A DNA stretch of 64,000 bases from JAXMAF01 sp046350555. GTDB taxonomy: Bacteria > Planctomycetota > Phycisphaerae > Phycisphaerales > SM1A02. The stretch lies in contig JAXMAF010000011.1 of assembly GCA_046350555.1 (NCBI GenBank), positions 62,001 through 126,000 of the forward strand, read 5' to 3'. Each line of letters begins with the position of its first letter. Within the stretch, counting starts at the first letter, position 1. Below the pieces are notes generated by a model. It searched no databases and was not told the DNA's origin. It was given only the letters and a program-made list of their open reading frames with translations. Position numbers and translations under genes: made by a program. Positions 1-9,808 of this stretch are shown here, piece after piece.

Positions 1-216
1 GATGGAAGGCCATCTTGACGCGCCCGGGGCGGCCATCGCAAGCGTCTTCCCCGGCGCCAGATGCGCTCCCTCAGCGGCATGTTGGCGACGCCAAGGATGC
101 AACGGGAGTCCGAAGGTGTCGGGTACCTTCGCTCCATGCGGTTCAGGCTGCCCTCCGCATCGGCTCGAAGCGAGCATTGCTTGACCGTGCGCCATCGCCC
201 GACGACGCTACGCGCC

Positions 217-723
217 ATGACTTGTCTGTCCTGCCTGTCCTGCACGATCCGCACGAGCCGCCTCTTCCGCACGTCGACAACGCTCGCGTGCACGCTCGTC
301 GGCCTCGCCCTCGTCGCGTGCACCACGCGCACCGCGGAGTTTCCCGGTCGGTCGCCGGAGGTCGTCTGGACGGCGATGAAGGTCGTCGCCGCCGAGCCGC
401 GCTACGACGACTGGATCGTCTTCGAGAACGACTACTACGCCGACGAGGCGACGCGTTGCATCGATGTCTACCGCCACCTGCGCCGCGACGTGAACGACGG
501 CGGCGGAACGCCGACGCGAGAGGACCAGACGTACAAGCTGCGGATGTGCCTGGGCGCGACGGGCGAGGGTGTTCCCGAGGTGACGTTCGCAAGCCGCGCC
601 TTCGCCATGCCGGCGGACGCGTGGAGCGAGGCCGACCGCTACTTCGCGGAGGTGCGATCGGTCCTCGATGCGGCGGGCACGGGTCCGGCGGCTCGCCCCG
701 CAGAGTCGACCCCGACGCGATAA
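217..723 (+). CDS. Small putative lipoprotein
   Basis: This 168-residue protein has a basic N-terminus, a hydrophobic stretch and a lipobox ending LVAC with the lipidated Cys at about residue 35, so it is probably exported and membrane-anchored. The frame stays open upstream to an ATG at 61, and ATGs at 61 and 136 are possible, but only the start at 217 puts the signal sequence at the N-terminus. The mature part is acidic and aromatic (WIVFENDYY) and matches no family I recognise. It stands just upstream of icd on the same strand, with about 107 bp between them and no evidence of a shared function. Confidence 0.6.
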   Translation: MTCLSCLSCTIRTSRLFRTSTTLACTLVGLALVACTTRTAEFPGRSPEVVWTAMKVVAAEPRYDDWIVFENDYYADEATRCIDVYRHLRRDVNDGGGTPTREDQTYKLRMCLGATGEGVPEVTFASRAFAMPADAWSEADRYFAEVRSVLDAAGTGPAARPAESTPTR

Positions 724-830
724 GCTGCGTGCTCCTCGCCGACCGGCGCGACGTGCGATTCGTCCCGCCGGCGCGGCCGGGCCTGCCGCGTCGGCTGCGC
801 GTCGTCGCACACGTTCACACGGAGTCCTTC

Positions 831-2294
<1,464 letters not shown>

Positions 2295-2318
2295 GGCTGG
2301 GCTTCGTCGAACCGAATC

Positions 2319-3104
2319 ATGTCGCAGTCACCCCGTTTCGTCGCCACGACCATCCTGGCGATCGCCTGGGCGGCGCTTCCAGCGCTGCTTGGCTTCATGC
2401 TGCTTGCGAACATCGCCCCCGCGAGCGACTGGCTTCGTTCGCACGAGGCGATGGGTCTCGCCGCGTATGTCGCGATCTTCGCGTTCACCAGCGGCTTCGG
2501 CCTCCTGCCGACCTATGCGCAGGCGGTCCTTGGCGGCTGGGTCTTCGGCATGGCGATTGGCGTTCCGGCGGCGCTCGGCGGGTTTCTCGGTGGTTCCTTG
2601 ATTGGCTACGCGATCACCAAGCTCATCGGCGGCGATGCGCTTCGTGAACGCATCGATGCCCATCCAAGGGCCGGCGTGATCCGCAAGGCGTTCGTCGATC
2701 GCGGCTTCGCGAAGGCGCTTGGCATCGTGGCGCTGCTGCGGCTTCCGCCGAATTCGCCCTTTGCACTGACCAACCTCGCGATGGCCGGCAGCGGGGTGCG
2801 CCTGCCCGAGTACACGCTCGGCACGATTCTCGGCATGCTGCCGCGCACCGCACTGATGGTGGGGCTCGGCGCCGTCGGCGCGGCGAGTGGCGCGAACGAC
2901 ATCCGGACGCTGGTCAAGGCACGCGGGCCATGGCAGCTCATCGCGGGCATCGTGATCACGATCGTCGTGCTGCTGGCGCTCGCGAAGATCGCCAAACGAG
3001 CGCTGCGGACGATCGACGGTGGCGCCGCATCCGAGCCGCGCGAGCCAGCACCCGTTCCGGAATCAATCGCGTCCATGGCAAGCCGCGACACGTCGGTTGA
3101 TTGA
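2319..3104 (+). CDS. TVP38/TMEM64 (VTT-domain) membrane protein
   Basis: This 261-residue integral membrane protein has an N-terminal signal-anchor, a second hydrophobic block (AYVAIFAFTSGFGLLP), and the glycine-rich re-entrant region typical of the VTT/SNARE-associated family (AVLGGWVFG through GGFLGGSLIGYAI, about residues 67-97). A conserved-looking RLPPNSPFALTN segment lies near residue 140. Family members are implicated in lipid or polyprenyl-carrier movement, but the substrate cannot be read from the sequence. The gene begins 24 bp after icd and may share its transcript. The C-terminal 40 residues are soluble and Pro/Ala/Ser-rich. Confidence 0.8.
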   Translation: MSQSPRFVATTILAIAWAALPALLGFMLLANIAPASDWLRSHEAMGLAAYVAIFAFTSGFGLLPTYAQAVLGGWVFGMAIGVPAALGGFLGGSLIGYAITKLIGGDALRERIDAHPRAGVIRKAFVDRGFAKALGIVALLRLPPNSPFALTNLAMAGSGVRLPEYTLGTILGMLPRTALMVGLGAVGAASGANDIRTLVKARGPWQLIAGIVITIVVLLALAKIAKRALRTIDGGAASEPREPAPVPESIASMASRDTSVD

Positions 3105-3107
3105 CAG

Positions 3108-3410
3108 TCAGGCAACCCGAGCGCGGCGTCGCGTCGTCGTGAAGTCGACGCGCATTCCGATGCGCCCGAGCATCTCGACAAGGGAGTCGACGCTGAACCG
3201 GTCGATCTTCCCGCGCATGAGGTCGCTCACGCGCGGCTGGCTCACTCCGAGGAGCTTTGCGGCGGCAGCCTGAGTCAAACGCCGCGTCTTGATCACTTCG
3301 CCGAGCCGGATGAGCAGATCGGATCGGACACGGAGGTTCTCGGCCTCGCCCGGCGCGAAGCCCAGGTCAAGGAACACGTTGCCGGTCGAAGCTCGAATCC
3401 GCTTGGACAT
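3108..3410 (-). CDS. HigA-type XRE-family antitoxin
   Basis: This 100-residue protein has a helix-turn-helix near residues 38-75 (TQAAAAKLLGVSQPRVSDLM followed by GKIDRFSVDSLVEMLGRIG), the pattern of XRE-family antitoxins paired with HigB/Gp49 toxins. It would bind its own promoter and neutralise the toxin. The ATG is preceded by GGAGG at good spacing. The toxin gene lies immediately upstream on the same strand, with its stop only 10 bp away, so toxin-first order and co-transcription fit the HigBA class. The partner is interrupted (next entry), so this may now be an orphan antitoxin. Confidence 0.85.
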   Translation of the reverse strand: MSKRIRASTGNVFLDLGFAPGEAENLRVRSDLLIRLGEVIKTRRLTQAAAAKLLGVSQPRVSDLMRGKIDRFSVDSLVEMLGRIGMRVDFTTTRRRARVA

Positions 3411-3419
3411 AGGGGCCTC

Positions 3420-3860
3420 CTATCGGGAACCGCGGGCCTTGATCGCCTCGGCGAGCCGTCGGCGCCCGAGCTCGATGTCGGCCTGTCGGGTCTTCTGGGT
3501 TCGCTTCTCGAACGCATGCAGCACGCATACGCGTCCCAGTTGATTCTCGCGCCCCACTCAATCCAACTCCACCGTGAGTCGCCGCTGCGGGCAAGGGGTC
3601 GAACGCATGGAGGTCTACTGGAATCCTTAATAGACGGCGTCCTCGAACCTGGCGACGAAGAAGACCCGATGCTCGAGGTCGGTGTGCACGCGAATCTCCT
3701 GCACTCCCCGGCCGACACTCGGCATGGGTTTCCAGTCGTCCGGCATTAGTCCCTGCTGGACCCGGCGCAACTGGTGGCCCGCCTCGCTCCTGGCGTCGTC
3801 GGGAAACTCTCGGAGGTCGCCCAAGGTCGAACCGACCCACCGAACGGGCTTGTCCGCCAT
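3420..3860 (-). pseudogene. HigB/Gp49-type toxin gene split by a repeat insertion
   Basis: The first 77 codons (3860 down to 3630) encode a typical HigB/phage Gp49-like toxin start, including DWKPMPSVGRGVQEIRVH and HRVFFVARFEDAVY, and then hit a TAA. About 105 bp further on, in the same frame, the family C-terminus resumes as VLHAFEKRTQKTRQADIELG and ends RGSR-stop at 3420. Family members read DAVYVLH without a gap, so the intervening DNA is an insertion, and it matches repeat copies at 20.3, 24.4 and 26.1 kb. The two halves together are about the normal 110 residues. The toxin would be an mRNA interferase of the RelE/ParE-like fold; as it stands it is truncated before its last helix and is probably inactive. 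Confidence 0.8.
3531..3626 (-). repeat. Interspersed repeat R1, copy A (inside higB)
   Basis: On the minus strand this copy starts GGATTCCAGTAGACCTCCAT and ends near ACTGGGACGC. It shares most positions with copies at 20312-20409, 24346-24441 and 26093-26191. The in-frame TAA that truncates higB directly precedes its first base. Confidence 0.8.
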
Positions 3861-3993
3861 GGCTCAGTATATCCGTACGCGTATGTCTGGTCCACGGTTG
3901 CCCAACGTCGCGTTGCAGCCAACGCGCCGCCGCGTTCGCGCGCGGTGCGGTGTGATGGTGTTTGGCACATCGACCTCGCGATCCGCCGCCGAT

Positions 3994-6345
3994 TCACCTT
4001 CTTCCGCCGCGCCCGCCACCACCGCCGTAGCCTCCGCGCTCGCCTCCGCCATAGCCACCGCGATCACCTCCGCTGTAGCCACCGCCGCGACTTCCCCAAC
4101 CCTGCGATCCGCCGCCGGAGTAGCCGGCGCTGCGAGCGTTGGCGTCGCGGTCGAGCTGGGCGTTCGTGTTTCCGCCGTACGAGTTGTCGGCGCCCGGGCG
4201 ATACTCGGAGCCGCCCGTCGGTGGCCTTGCGGGCTGGCTGGAGCTGGAGCTTCCGCCGGCCTTCTGCCACTGTCCGTCGGGGGACTTGGAATACACGTTG
4301 CCGTCGTGTCCGGCGTACATGTCGCCGCTGCTGGTGCTGGCGACCGTGCTGTTGCCGGCGTGCGTGGCCTCGGCCCACTGGCCCGACGAGTCCGTGGCCG
4401 CTCCATGCGTCACGCCCGCGCTGTTGGTCGTGTGCGCGGCGGACGCCCACTGGCTGCCCTGGGAGGCGGTGCTGACACCCCAACTGCCGTATCCACTCGT
4501 TCCCGACGCGTGCGATCCATAGCTGTCGCTCCAGGGGTTGTACGCCTGGTGCACGCTGGACGAGCCATAGGGCGTCGACGCGTATCCAGCCCGAGAATAC
4601 GTTCCGGTGGCGGGGTTGTACGCAGCGCCCCAGGCGCCGTCGCCATGGGGTCCGTAGTACGCACCACCCGCGCCGTAGCAGCCCCACCCCGGGTGGTAGT
4701 ACGCGCCGCAGCCGTACGAGCCGTAGCAGGGGCTGTAGCAGTTCCAGCCGTTGTTCGAGTCGAGCAGCGCGCCGGTGAGCACGCCGGCGCCGAACATAAG
4801 CGCACCCGTCGCCGCGACATATTCGCCGCTGTACCCAGCGGTATAGCCGACGGTCACGGTCGACGGCGTGGAGCCATACACCTGCACGTAGGTGATGTTG
4901 TAGATCGGGCAGCTTGGCGGAATGGTGTAGATCTGCTGCGGCACGGACGTGCACACGCTCCACGGTCCGGTGGCCGACGGAGCGTTGAACCAGACGCCCT
5001 GGTTGCAGCAGTAATACTGTCCGGAAACGAGGACGACGTCGTTCGCCGAGTTCGTCGCGTATTGCATCGACGTGCCCTCGATGGGCGCGAACTTCGGCGG
5101 ACCGGCGTAACTGACATCGAGCTTCGCATCGGCGATGTTGATCGTCGACTTGTGCGGCACCTGCGCCAGCAGGACGGCATCGCTCGCCTGCTGCGTGTTG
5201 GGCACGGACGCCAGCACGTAGCCGATCGGGCTGTCCGGCGGGATCTCGGCGAACTCCGCCGGCAAGGTGTCGGAAGCGGCGGACCACGGTCCCGTCAGGC
5301 TCTCGGCGCGGAACCAGCGGCCGGCGGCGAGGAAGTAGATCTTGTTGTCGGGCAGGCTGAAGAAGAGCGGCGTCACCGGATTGCTCGTGTACATCAGGCG
5401 CGTGCCGGGAATCGGCGTGTAGTCGGGCGGGCCCTGCGTCACGATGAGTTCCGCCGGCGTCGTGCTCGTGAAGACCTTCGGCACGACGGCGAAGGGCTGG
5501 CCCGGGACGTTCTTGACGATCTCGTCCCAGCCCTGGCTCGGCAGGTTCGAGAACGACGCCGGAAGCTGCGCCGCGGCGGTCCATGGTCCCTTGAGCGGAT
5601 CGGGCGCCGTCAGCCATGATTGTCCGACGAGCAGGAAGTACTGCGCCGAGGCGTTGTCAAGGAGCACCGGCCAGTTGGTGTTGACCGCGAACATGAGGGG
5701 CGCCCCGGTCACCGGCTTGAACTGCGGCTGGCCGGCATAGATCACCATGATCGCCGGCACGTCGCTGTGGAAGATCGGCGGCGGCTGCATGTTCACGGCG
5801 ACGGTCGGCGGCTTGGTGGTGTCGTGCATAGAAGCGAGCACGCTGGCCAGCGGAACCTCGATCGACGAGCGGTTCGGCAGCAGTTCCAGCACCATCGCCT
5901 GGAGCGGCGCGGCCTGCGCCGGCGCGAGGTCGGGGAAGGTCACCGCCGGCTGGAGGTTGGTGAACACGACGGTGCTCTGCTCCGAGTTCACGGCGGTGTC
6001 GGCCTGTGCCGCCACGACCCCATAGGTCGGCTGGCTCGCGCCCGACGGCGTGACCGCGACGGCGGAGCGGAACTTGATCTGTTCGTGGTTGGTCCACGAG
6101 TCGACCTGCGGCTGGTACACGACCACCGTGCTGCCGGCTTTGGTGAAGGTGCGCGGCCACCGGCTGCCGTTCTGTGCCCCGGTCGCGGCGCCACCCTGCC
6201 CACCCGGCCCACCTTGCGCGCCCTGCATGGTCGCCGATGGCCCCGACGGGCTTTCGCCGCCGAACTGGCTCATGGCAAGGCGTGGCGCGACGAGGAGGAC
6301 GAGAAGTGCTGCGATCCGTTGAAGGGTGGCGATGTGGTGGTTCAT
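3994..6345 (-). CDS. Large exported Gly/Tyr/Ser-rich protein with three WxxPxxxGPW repeats
   Basis: This 783-residue protein begins with a clear signal peptide (AALLVLLVAPRLAMSQF). The central region (about residues 200-480) contains three copies of an approximately 90-residue unit built around tryptophan-glycine-proline signatures: SWLTAPDPLKGPW, RWFRAESLTGPW and VWFNAPSATGPW, each followed by a P-rich turn. Proteins of this architecture are often annotated as carbohydrate-binding family V/XII-like, which is a weak label. A short hydrophobic glycine-rich stretch (about 525-545) precedes a Cys/Tyr/Gly-rich segment (CYSPCYGSYGCGAYY). The tail is low complexity and ends in repeated GGYGGG. Cell-surface location is likely; the ligand is unknown. 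Confidence 0.7.
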   Translation of the reverse strand: MNHHIATLQRIAALLVLLVAPRLAMSQFGGESPSGPSATMQGAQGGPGGQGGAATGAQNGSRWPRTFTKAGSTVVVYQPQVDSWTNHEQIKFRSAVAVTPSGASQPTYGVVAAQADTAVNSEQSTVVFTNLQPAVTFPDLAPAQAAPLQAMVLELLPNRSSIEVPLASVLASMHDTTKPPTVAVNMQPPPIFHSDVPAIMVIYAGQPQFKPVTGAPLMFAVNTNWPVLLDNASAQYFLLVGQSWLTAPDPLKGPWTAAAQLPASFSNLPSQGWDEIVKNVPGQPFAVVPKVFTSTTPAELIVTQGPPDYTPIPGTRLMYTSNPVTPLFFSLPDNKIYFLAAGRWFRAESLTGPWSAASDTLPAEFAEIPPDSPIGYVLASVPNTQQASDAVLLAQVPHKSTINIADAKLDVSYAGPPKFAPIEGTSMQYATNSANDVVLVSGQYYCCNQGVWFNAPSATGPWSVCTSVPQQIYTIPPSCPIYNITYVQVYGSTPSTVTVGYTAGYSGEYVAATGALMFGAGVLTGALLDSNNGWNCYSPCYGSYGCGAYYHPGWGCYGAGGAYYGPHGDGAWGAAYNPATGTYSRAGYASTPYGSSSVHQAYNPWSDSYGSHASGTSGYGSWGVSTASQGSQWASAAHTTNSAGVTHGAATDSSGQWAEATHAGNSTVASTSSGDMYAGHDGNVYSKSPDGQWQKAGGSSSSSQPARPPTGGSEYRPGADNSYGGNTNAQLDRDANARSAGYSGGGSQGWGSRGGGYSGGDRGGYGGGERGGYGGGGGRGGRR

Positions 6346-6493
6346 GGAGGACTCCGATTGCGGTGGGGGCCGTCGCTCATCGGACGGACGGAACCGCCGG
6401 GAGAGGTTCGTAGCGTACCCGCTTGAAGAAGAACAAGGTGTCAGACCCCAACGGTCCGGGCCTGCGCATCGCGCGATGCTGGCTCGCCCCCCG

Positions 6494-7615
6494 TCACACC
6501 GCGTACCGCAGGATCGCCGCGAGGCTTCCGCCGCCTGGGACGTCGGCGCGCCGGACGCCCAGCACCCGGGCGCCCGAGAGCCACGCGCGGCGCGCGATCT
6601 CGTCCACCACCCCGTAGTTGCTGGCGCTCGCCTCCTTGCTGAAGGTCACGCGACCGTCGGTCTCGTCGACCGTTCCGGGGATGATCTCGTCGATGTCCGC
6701 CAGCAGGGTGGCGATGGCGCCCATCGTCGCGGCGCGGGCCGCCTGGGCGATGTCGGTCGTCGTGCGATGCTGTCCGGATCGAACGGCGAATTGATCGTGG
6801 AGTTCCTTGAGATCGGCGCGATGCAGTTCGTCCAGCACGCCGCGCGCCGCCTGGGCCAGCTCGGCGTCGCTGAGCTTCTCCGGATTGCCCGCGATGACCT
6901 GGTCGACCAGGTGCGGATACGTGTTGACCGAGCGGAAGATCGCATCGAGCGGTGGTGCGCCGGCGATGATCAGCGGCGTCTCGCGCCCGCCGAGCAGGTC
7001 GCGCAGCGCCTGGTCGATCTGGCGCGCGTACTGGCGCATCCTGACCTTCTGTCCTTCGGAGCCTTGGATCCGGCCGCTCGGTGCCCGACCGAGGATCGAC
7101 GGTTGTCCCACGGCGCTGGCAACGTCCTTCGGCATGCCGTCGACCTTGACGGCATAGGCGGGCATGTCGCCGGAAACCTCCACGAGCCGCACCGAGCCCT
7201 GGGCCAGCGCAAGCACGAACGCCGACTGCGGAAAGGTCACGGTTCGCAGCAGCGGCTTGATGTGGAAGCGGTCCGAGACCTCGACCATCGACACCAGCGC
7301 GTTGGGAAGCCGATACGTGACGGTGCGCTCGGGCGTCGCGAAGATGGCGAGGGAGTTCGCCTGGAAGCGCCAGAATTCGTCGTGATCCACGAGATCGTCG
7401 AGCGACTCCTCGATCTCCGAGACGTGCCCCTTGTCCGTGCCCCTCGCCCGCAACTGGTCGACGGCGGCGCGCGCAAGGTTCTTGAGCTCGATGCGGTCGG
7501 CCTGCGCCTCCTTCGTGACCGGCGTGGTCTTCAGGTACAGGGAGACGCAGGAGGGATCGCGAACGGCAAGCAGGCGATCGATGTCGGAACGGGTCGGGAT
7601 GTCGAGGTGGAGCAT
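6494..7615 (-). CDS. Bacterial archaeo-eukaryotic release factor-like (baeRF) protein
   Basis: This 373-residue soluble protein starts with LHLDIPTRSDIDRLLAVRDPSCVSLYLKT, an opening typical of the baeRF families, and continues through an alternating alpha/beta body with a later core reading LIIAGAPPLDAIFRSVN and a C-terminal segment GARVLGVRRADVPGGGSLAAILRYAV that resembles the eRF1 domain 3 / Pelota L7Ae-like end. Bacterial members are proposed to act at ribosomes or in stress, but no function is proven. It has no obvious operon partner. The assignment rests on overall pattern rather than a diagnostic catalytic motif, and the subfamily number is not assigned. Confidence 0.7.
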   Translation of the reverse strand: MLHLDIPTRSDIDRLLAVRDPSCVSLYLKTTPVTKEAQADRIELKNLARAAVDQLRARGTDKGHVSEIEESLDDLVDHDEFWRFQANSLAIFATPERTVTYRLPNALVSMVEVSDRFHIKPLLRTVTFPQSAFVLALAQGSVRLVEVSGDMPAYAVKVDGMPKDVASAVGQPSILGRAPSGRIQGSEGQKVRMRQYARQIDQALRDLLGGRETPLIIAGAPPLDAIFRSVNTYPHLVDQVIAGNPEKLSDAELAQAARGVLDELHRADLKELHDQFAVRSGQHRTTTDIAQAARAATMGAIATLLADIDEIIPGTVDETDGRVTFSKEASASNYGVVDEIARRAWLSGARVLGVRRADVPGGGSLAAILRYAV

Positions 7616-7702
7616 GGGGGCGGCAGCGTACTTGGCGCGGCGGGACGGGGCAATGAATTTCGGTGCGCAAACACACCCGTCTCGGCGCCATCCACGACGC
7701 CA

Positions 7703-9253
7703 TCATCCCGTCCACGCTCCGAGCATGATGCCCAGGTCGCCGCCGCCGACCAGCCCGTCGCCGTCCAGGTCGGCGTCGGGGTTGTTCGAACCCCAGGCGC
7801 CGAGCAGGAGACCGAGGTCGCCGCCGTCCACGTCGCCGTCGCAGTCGAGGTCGGCGAGGTCGCATGTCGGCGCCGCGGGCTGCGACTCGTATGCCCCGCG
7901 ATCGATGATCGGGGCCGTTCCGGCGCCGCCATCGGGAACCGCGGGGTCGTCGTAGAAGCGCAGATTGCCGGCGACATCCGTGGTCAGGGCCACGTTCCAT
8001 GCGGGGTTGCTTCCCGAATCGATCGCGGGCGAGCCGGCGGAGACGCGCAGGTCGTCGTCGGGCGTGCCGACCATGTTGTCGGGACCGTCGGCATCGACAA
8101 TCAGCGGATCGGCGCCGCTGTTTCCCGCGCCCGCGAAGCCGCCCTGCACGATCGAGTAGGCCACGACGATCGGGTTGGTGCCCGAATCGAGGATCGGCGC
8201 CCCCGCGTTGCCCCACAGCACGCAGTTCTGGACGTTGCACGAGACGTTCGAGAGCTTCGCGATCGCGCTTCCGAAGCTGGGTCCTCCGGCCGCATTGCCC
8301 ACCATCGTGCAATTGAGGATCTGGGCCGATCCAAGCTGGATCATCACGGCGCCTCCCAGGCCAATGGGCGGCTTGACCGAGTTGCCGGAGAAGACGCAAT
8401 TGACGATGGAGGGGTTGGCGCCCGTGCCGACGATGGCGATGGCGCCGCCGTAGCTCGGACCGTTGTTGCCGAAGAAGCGGCAGTTCCACACGGTCGCCAC
8501 CGATGGTCCCGAGAGACTGATCGCGCCAGCGTACGAGGTGGCCGTGTTCTTGATGAACGTGCAGCCGTTGATGGTGGGCAAACTCGATCCGGCGCTATAG
8601 ACCCCTCCGCCGGAGGGCGCCGTGTTCGCCTCGAACGTGCACTTCTCGATTGTCATGGCGACACCGGCGCCGTTGAGTTGGATCCCGCCGCCGCCGCTGT
8701 TGCCGACCGACGATGTCGCGGCATTGGCGACGAAGGTGCAGTCGACGACCGTGGGGTTCGCGCTGTCCGCGGCGGCGATCGCTCCACCGGCGCCCGCCGT
8801 GTTGGCCTCGAACGTGCAGTGGCGCACCGTCGGCCCGGTCGTCATGCCCGCGCCATGGATGAAGATCGCGCCGCCGCTGAGCGTGCCGGCGGCAGGCTTC
8901 CCATGTCGGATCGTGAACCCCTCGACGATCGCCGCGGCCGTCTCGCCCGACTGGAACTCGAACCCCCGCGCGGCAAGCTCGCAGTCGATGATGCACGCGG
9001 CGGGACCATTGGCCGAGTGCAGGAAGAGGTTCTTGCCGCCGAAGTCAAGCGCGCGGTTGTCCGCGCCGGTGTAGACGCCGTCGGCGACCACGATCTCGTC
9101 CCCGCTCACGGCCGCGGCGATCGCCGCCTTGAGCGTGGGCTGGCCCGCGGGGACCTGGATGACGGAGGCGTGGGCGGGCGATGAGATGATGGACATAAGG
9201 GACGTCATGGACGTCATGGCGCCGAGGCATGTTGCACGGATGGGCGTTCGCAT
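7703..9253 (-). CDS. Exported right-handed beta-helix protein with dockerin-like tail
   Basis: The 516-residue product has a signal peptide (start to about SSPAHA). Next comes the pectin-lyase-like opening VIQVPAGQPTLKAAIAAAVSGDEIVVADGVYTG, then many degenerate beta-helix coils of the CTFEANTA / NCVFSGNS type, as in polymorphic outer-membrane proteins. The C-terminus carries two dockerin-like loops (DLDCDGDVDGGDLGLLLGAWG and DLDGDGLVGGGDLGIMLGAW). The ATG at 9253 was chosen because AAGGAGA lies 5-11 bp upstream, although the frame is open further. No catalytic residues are evident; a structural or binding surface role is inferred. Confidence 0.8.
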   Translation of the reverse strand: MRTPIRATCLGAMTSMTSLMSIISSPAHASVIQVPAGQPTLKAAIAAAVSGDEIVVADGVYTGADNRALDFGGKNLFLHSANGPAACIIDCELAARGFEFQSGETAAAIVEGFTIRHGKPAAGTLSGGAIFIHGAGMTTGPTVRHCTFEANTAGAGGAIAAADSANPTVVDCTFVANAATSSVGNSGGGGIQLNGAGVAMTIEKCTFEANTAPSGGGVYSAGSSLPTINGCTFIKNTATSYAGAISLSGPSVATVWNCRFFGNNGPSYGGAIAIVGTGANPSIVNCVFSGNSVKPPIGLGGAVMIQLGSAQILNCTMVGNAAGGPSFGSAIAKLSNVSCNVQNCVLWGNAGAPILDSGTNPIVVAYSIVQGGFAGAGNSGADPLIVDADGPDNMVGTPDDDLRVSAGSPAIDSGSNPAWNVALTTDVAGNLRFYDDPAVPDGGAGTAPIIDRGAYESQPAAPTCDLADLDCDGDVDGGDLGLLLGAWGSNNPDADLDGDGLVGGGDLGIMLGAWTG

Positions 9254-9505
9254 GGGTCTTCTCCTTGTCGGGGTCGATGTGACGCGGCCGACATGCTGGA
9301 GTGAAAGACGGACGCCGCCGGCCTCCCTCTGCACGCCGAATCGTGGCGCGTCTCGTTCAGGAGCACGTGGCCACGACGAAGGGATTCTGGGCGGCGGCTG
9401 TGCCGCCGTGGATTCCGGGTTCCGATTCCTCAGTCGACCCGGGTGTCGCAACCCCGATTTCTCCGCTGCGCAGCGGCAGCCACTGATCGCAGTGTCGTTC
9501 TTGGC

Positions 9506-9575
9506 CGCGATCGCTGTCGGATGCCACACGAGATCGGGGACTGGGCGCGGAAACCGATGGCTGTCCCCCGGGCCT
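9506..9575 (+). repeat. Interspersed repeat R3, copy A
   Basis: This roughly 70-bp block begins GCGATCGCTGTCGGATGC and ends GGCTGTCCCCCGG. A copy with about four-fifths matching positions is at 11999-12068 in the same orientation. Its end resembles the GGGGACAGCC ends seen in REP-like elements. Confidence 0.65.
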
Positions 9576-9611
9576 GAGTGCCTTGCCGCCGCCGACACGC
9601 CTCGCAGCGCG

Positions 9612-9676
9612 GGAAGTCAAATTTTTTTCCACTATCTGAACGAGATTCCGCCCTTCGGCTCGGAGACCCTCGGAGC
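9612..9676 (+). promoter_or_regulatory. Upstream block shared with the 30032 gene
   Basis: A T-rich tract is followed by GAGATTCCGCCCTTCGGCTC and GGAGACCCT. A very similar arrangement, GAGATTTCGACTTCCGGCTC then GGAGTCCCT, occurs at 29866-29930. Both lie about 100-200 bp upstream of dockerin-type genes on the plus strand. A promoter, leader RNA or repeat fragment are all possible. Confidence 0.35.
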
Positions 9677-9808
9677 GCTTGACGGCTCGTCAGATGGCGA
9701 TTCCCGTCCGAAGCGCTCGTAGTGTCGCTGGCGGCACGTCTGGCCCGGCGACAGCCCGTTGCCCTCTCCTTGCCGCGTCGGCGGGGAACAGGGAGGGGCG
9801 ATGACTCC

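Larger units (their letters stand above)
9254..9808. other. Intergenic region between divergent dockerin-protein genes
   Basis: This 555-bp region separates two divergently transcribed exported-protein genes and shows no convincing gene. It holds a copy of repeat R3 (9506-9575), a T-tract followed by a block also found upstream of the 30032 gene (9612-9676), and a run of short GC palindromes. Promoters for both genes must lie here, but no clear -35/-10 pair was recognised. Confidence 0.5.

Noticed and set aside
1..216. Short open frames at the left edge
   Set aside because: They lack a signal, a domain or a good start, and overlap the region upstream of the lipoprotein start.
6436..6460. AAGGTGTCAGACCCC text near 6440 as an insertion-sequence end
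   Set aside because: Only one copy and no inverted partner were seen in this window.
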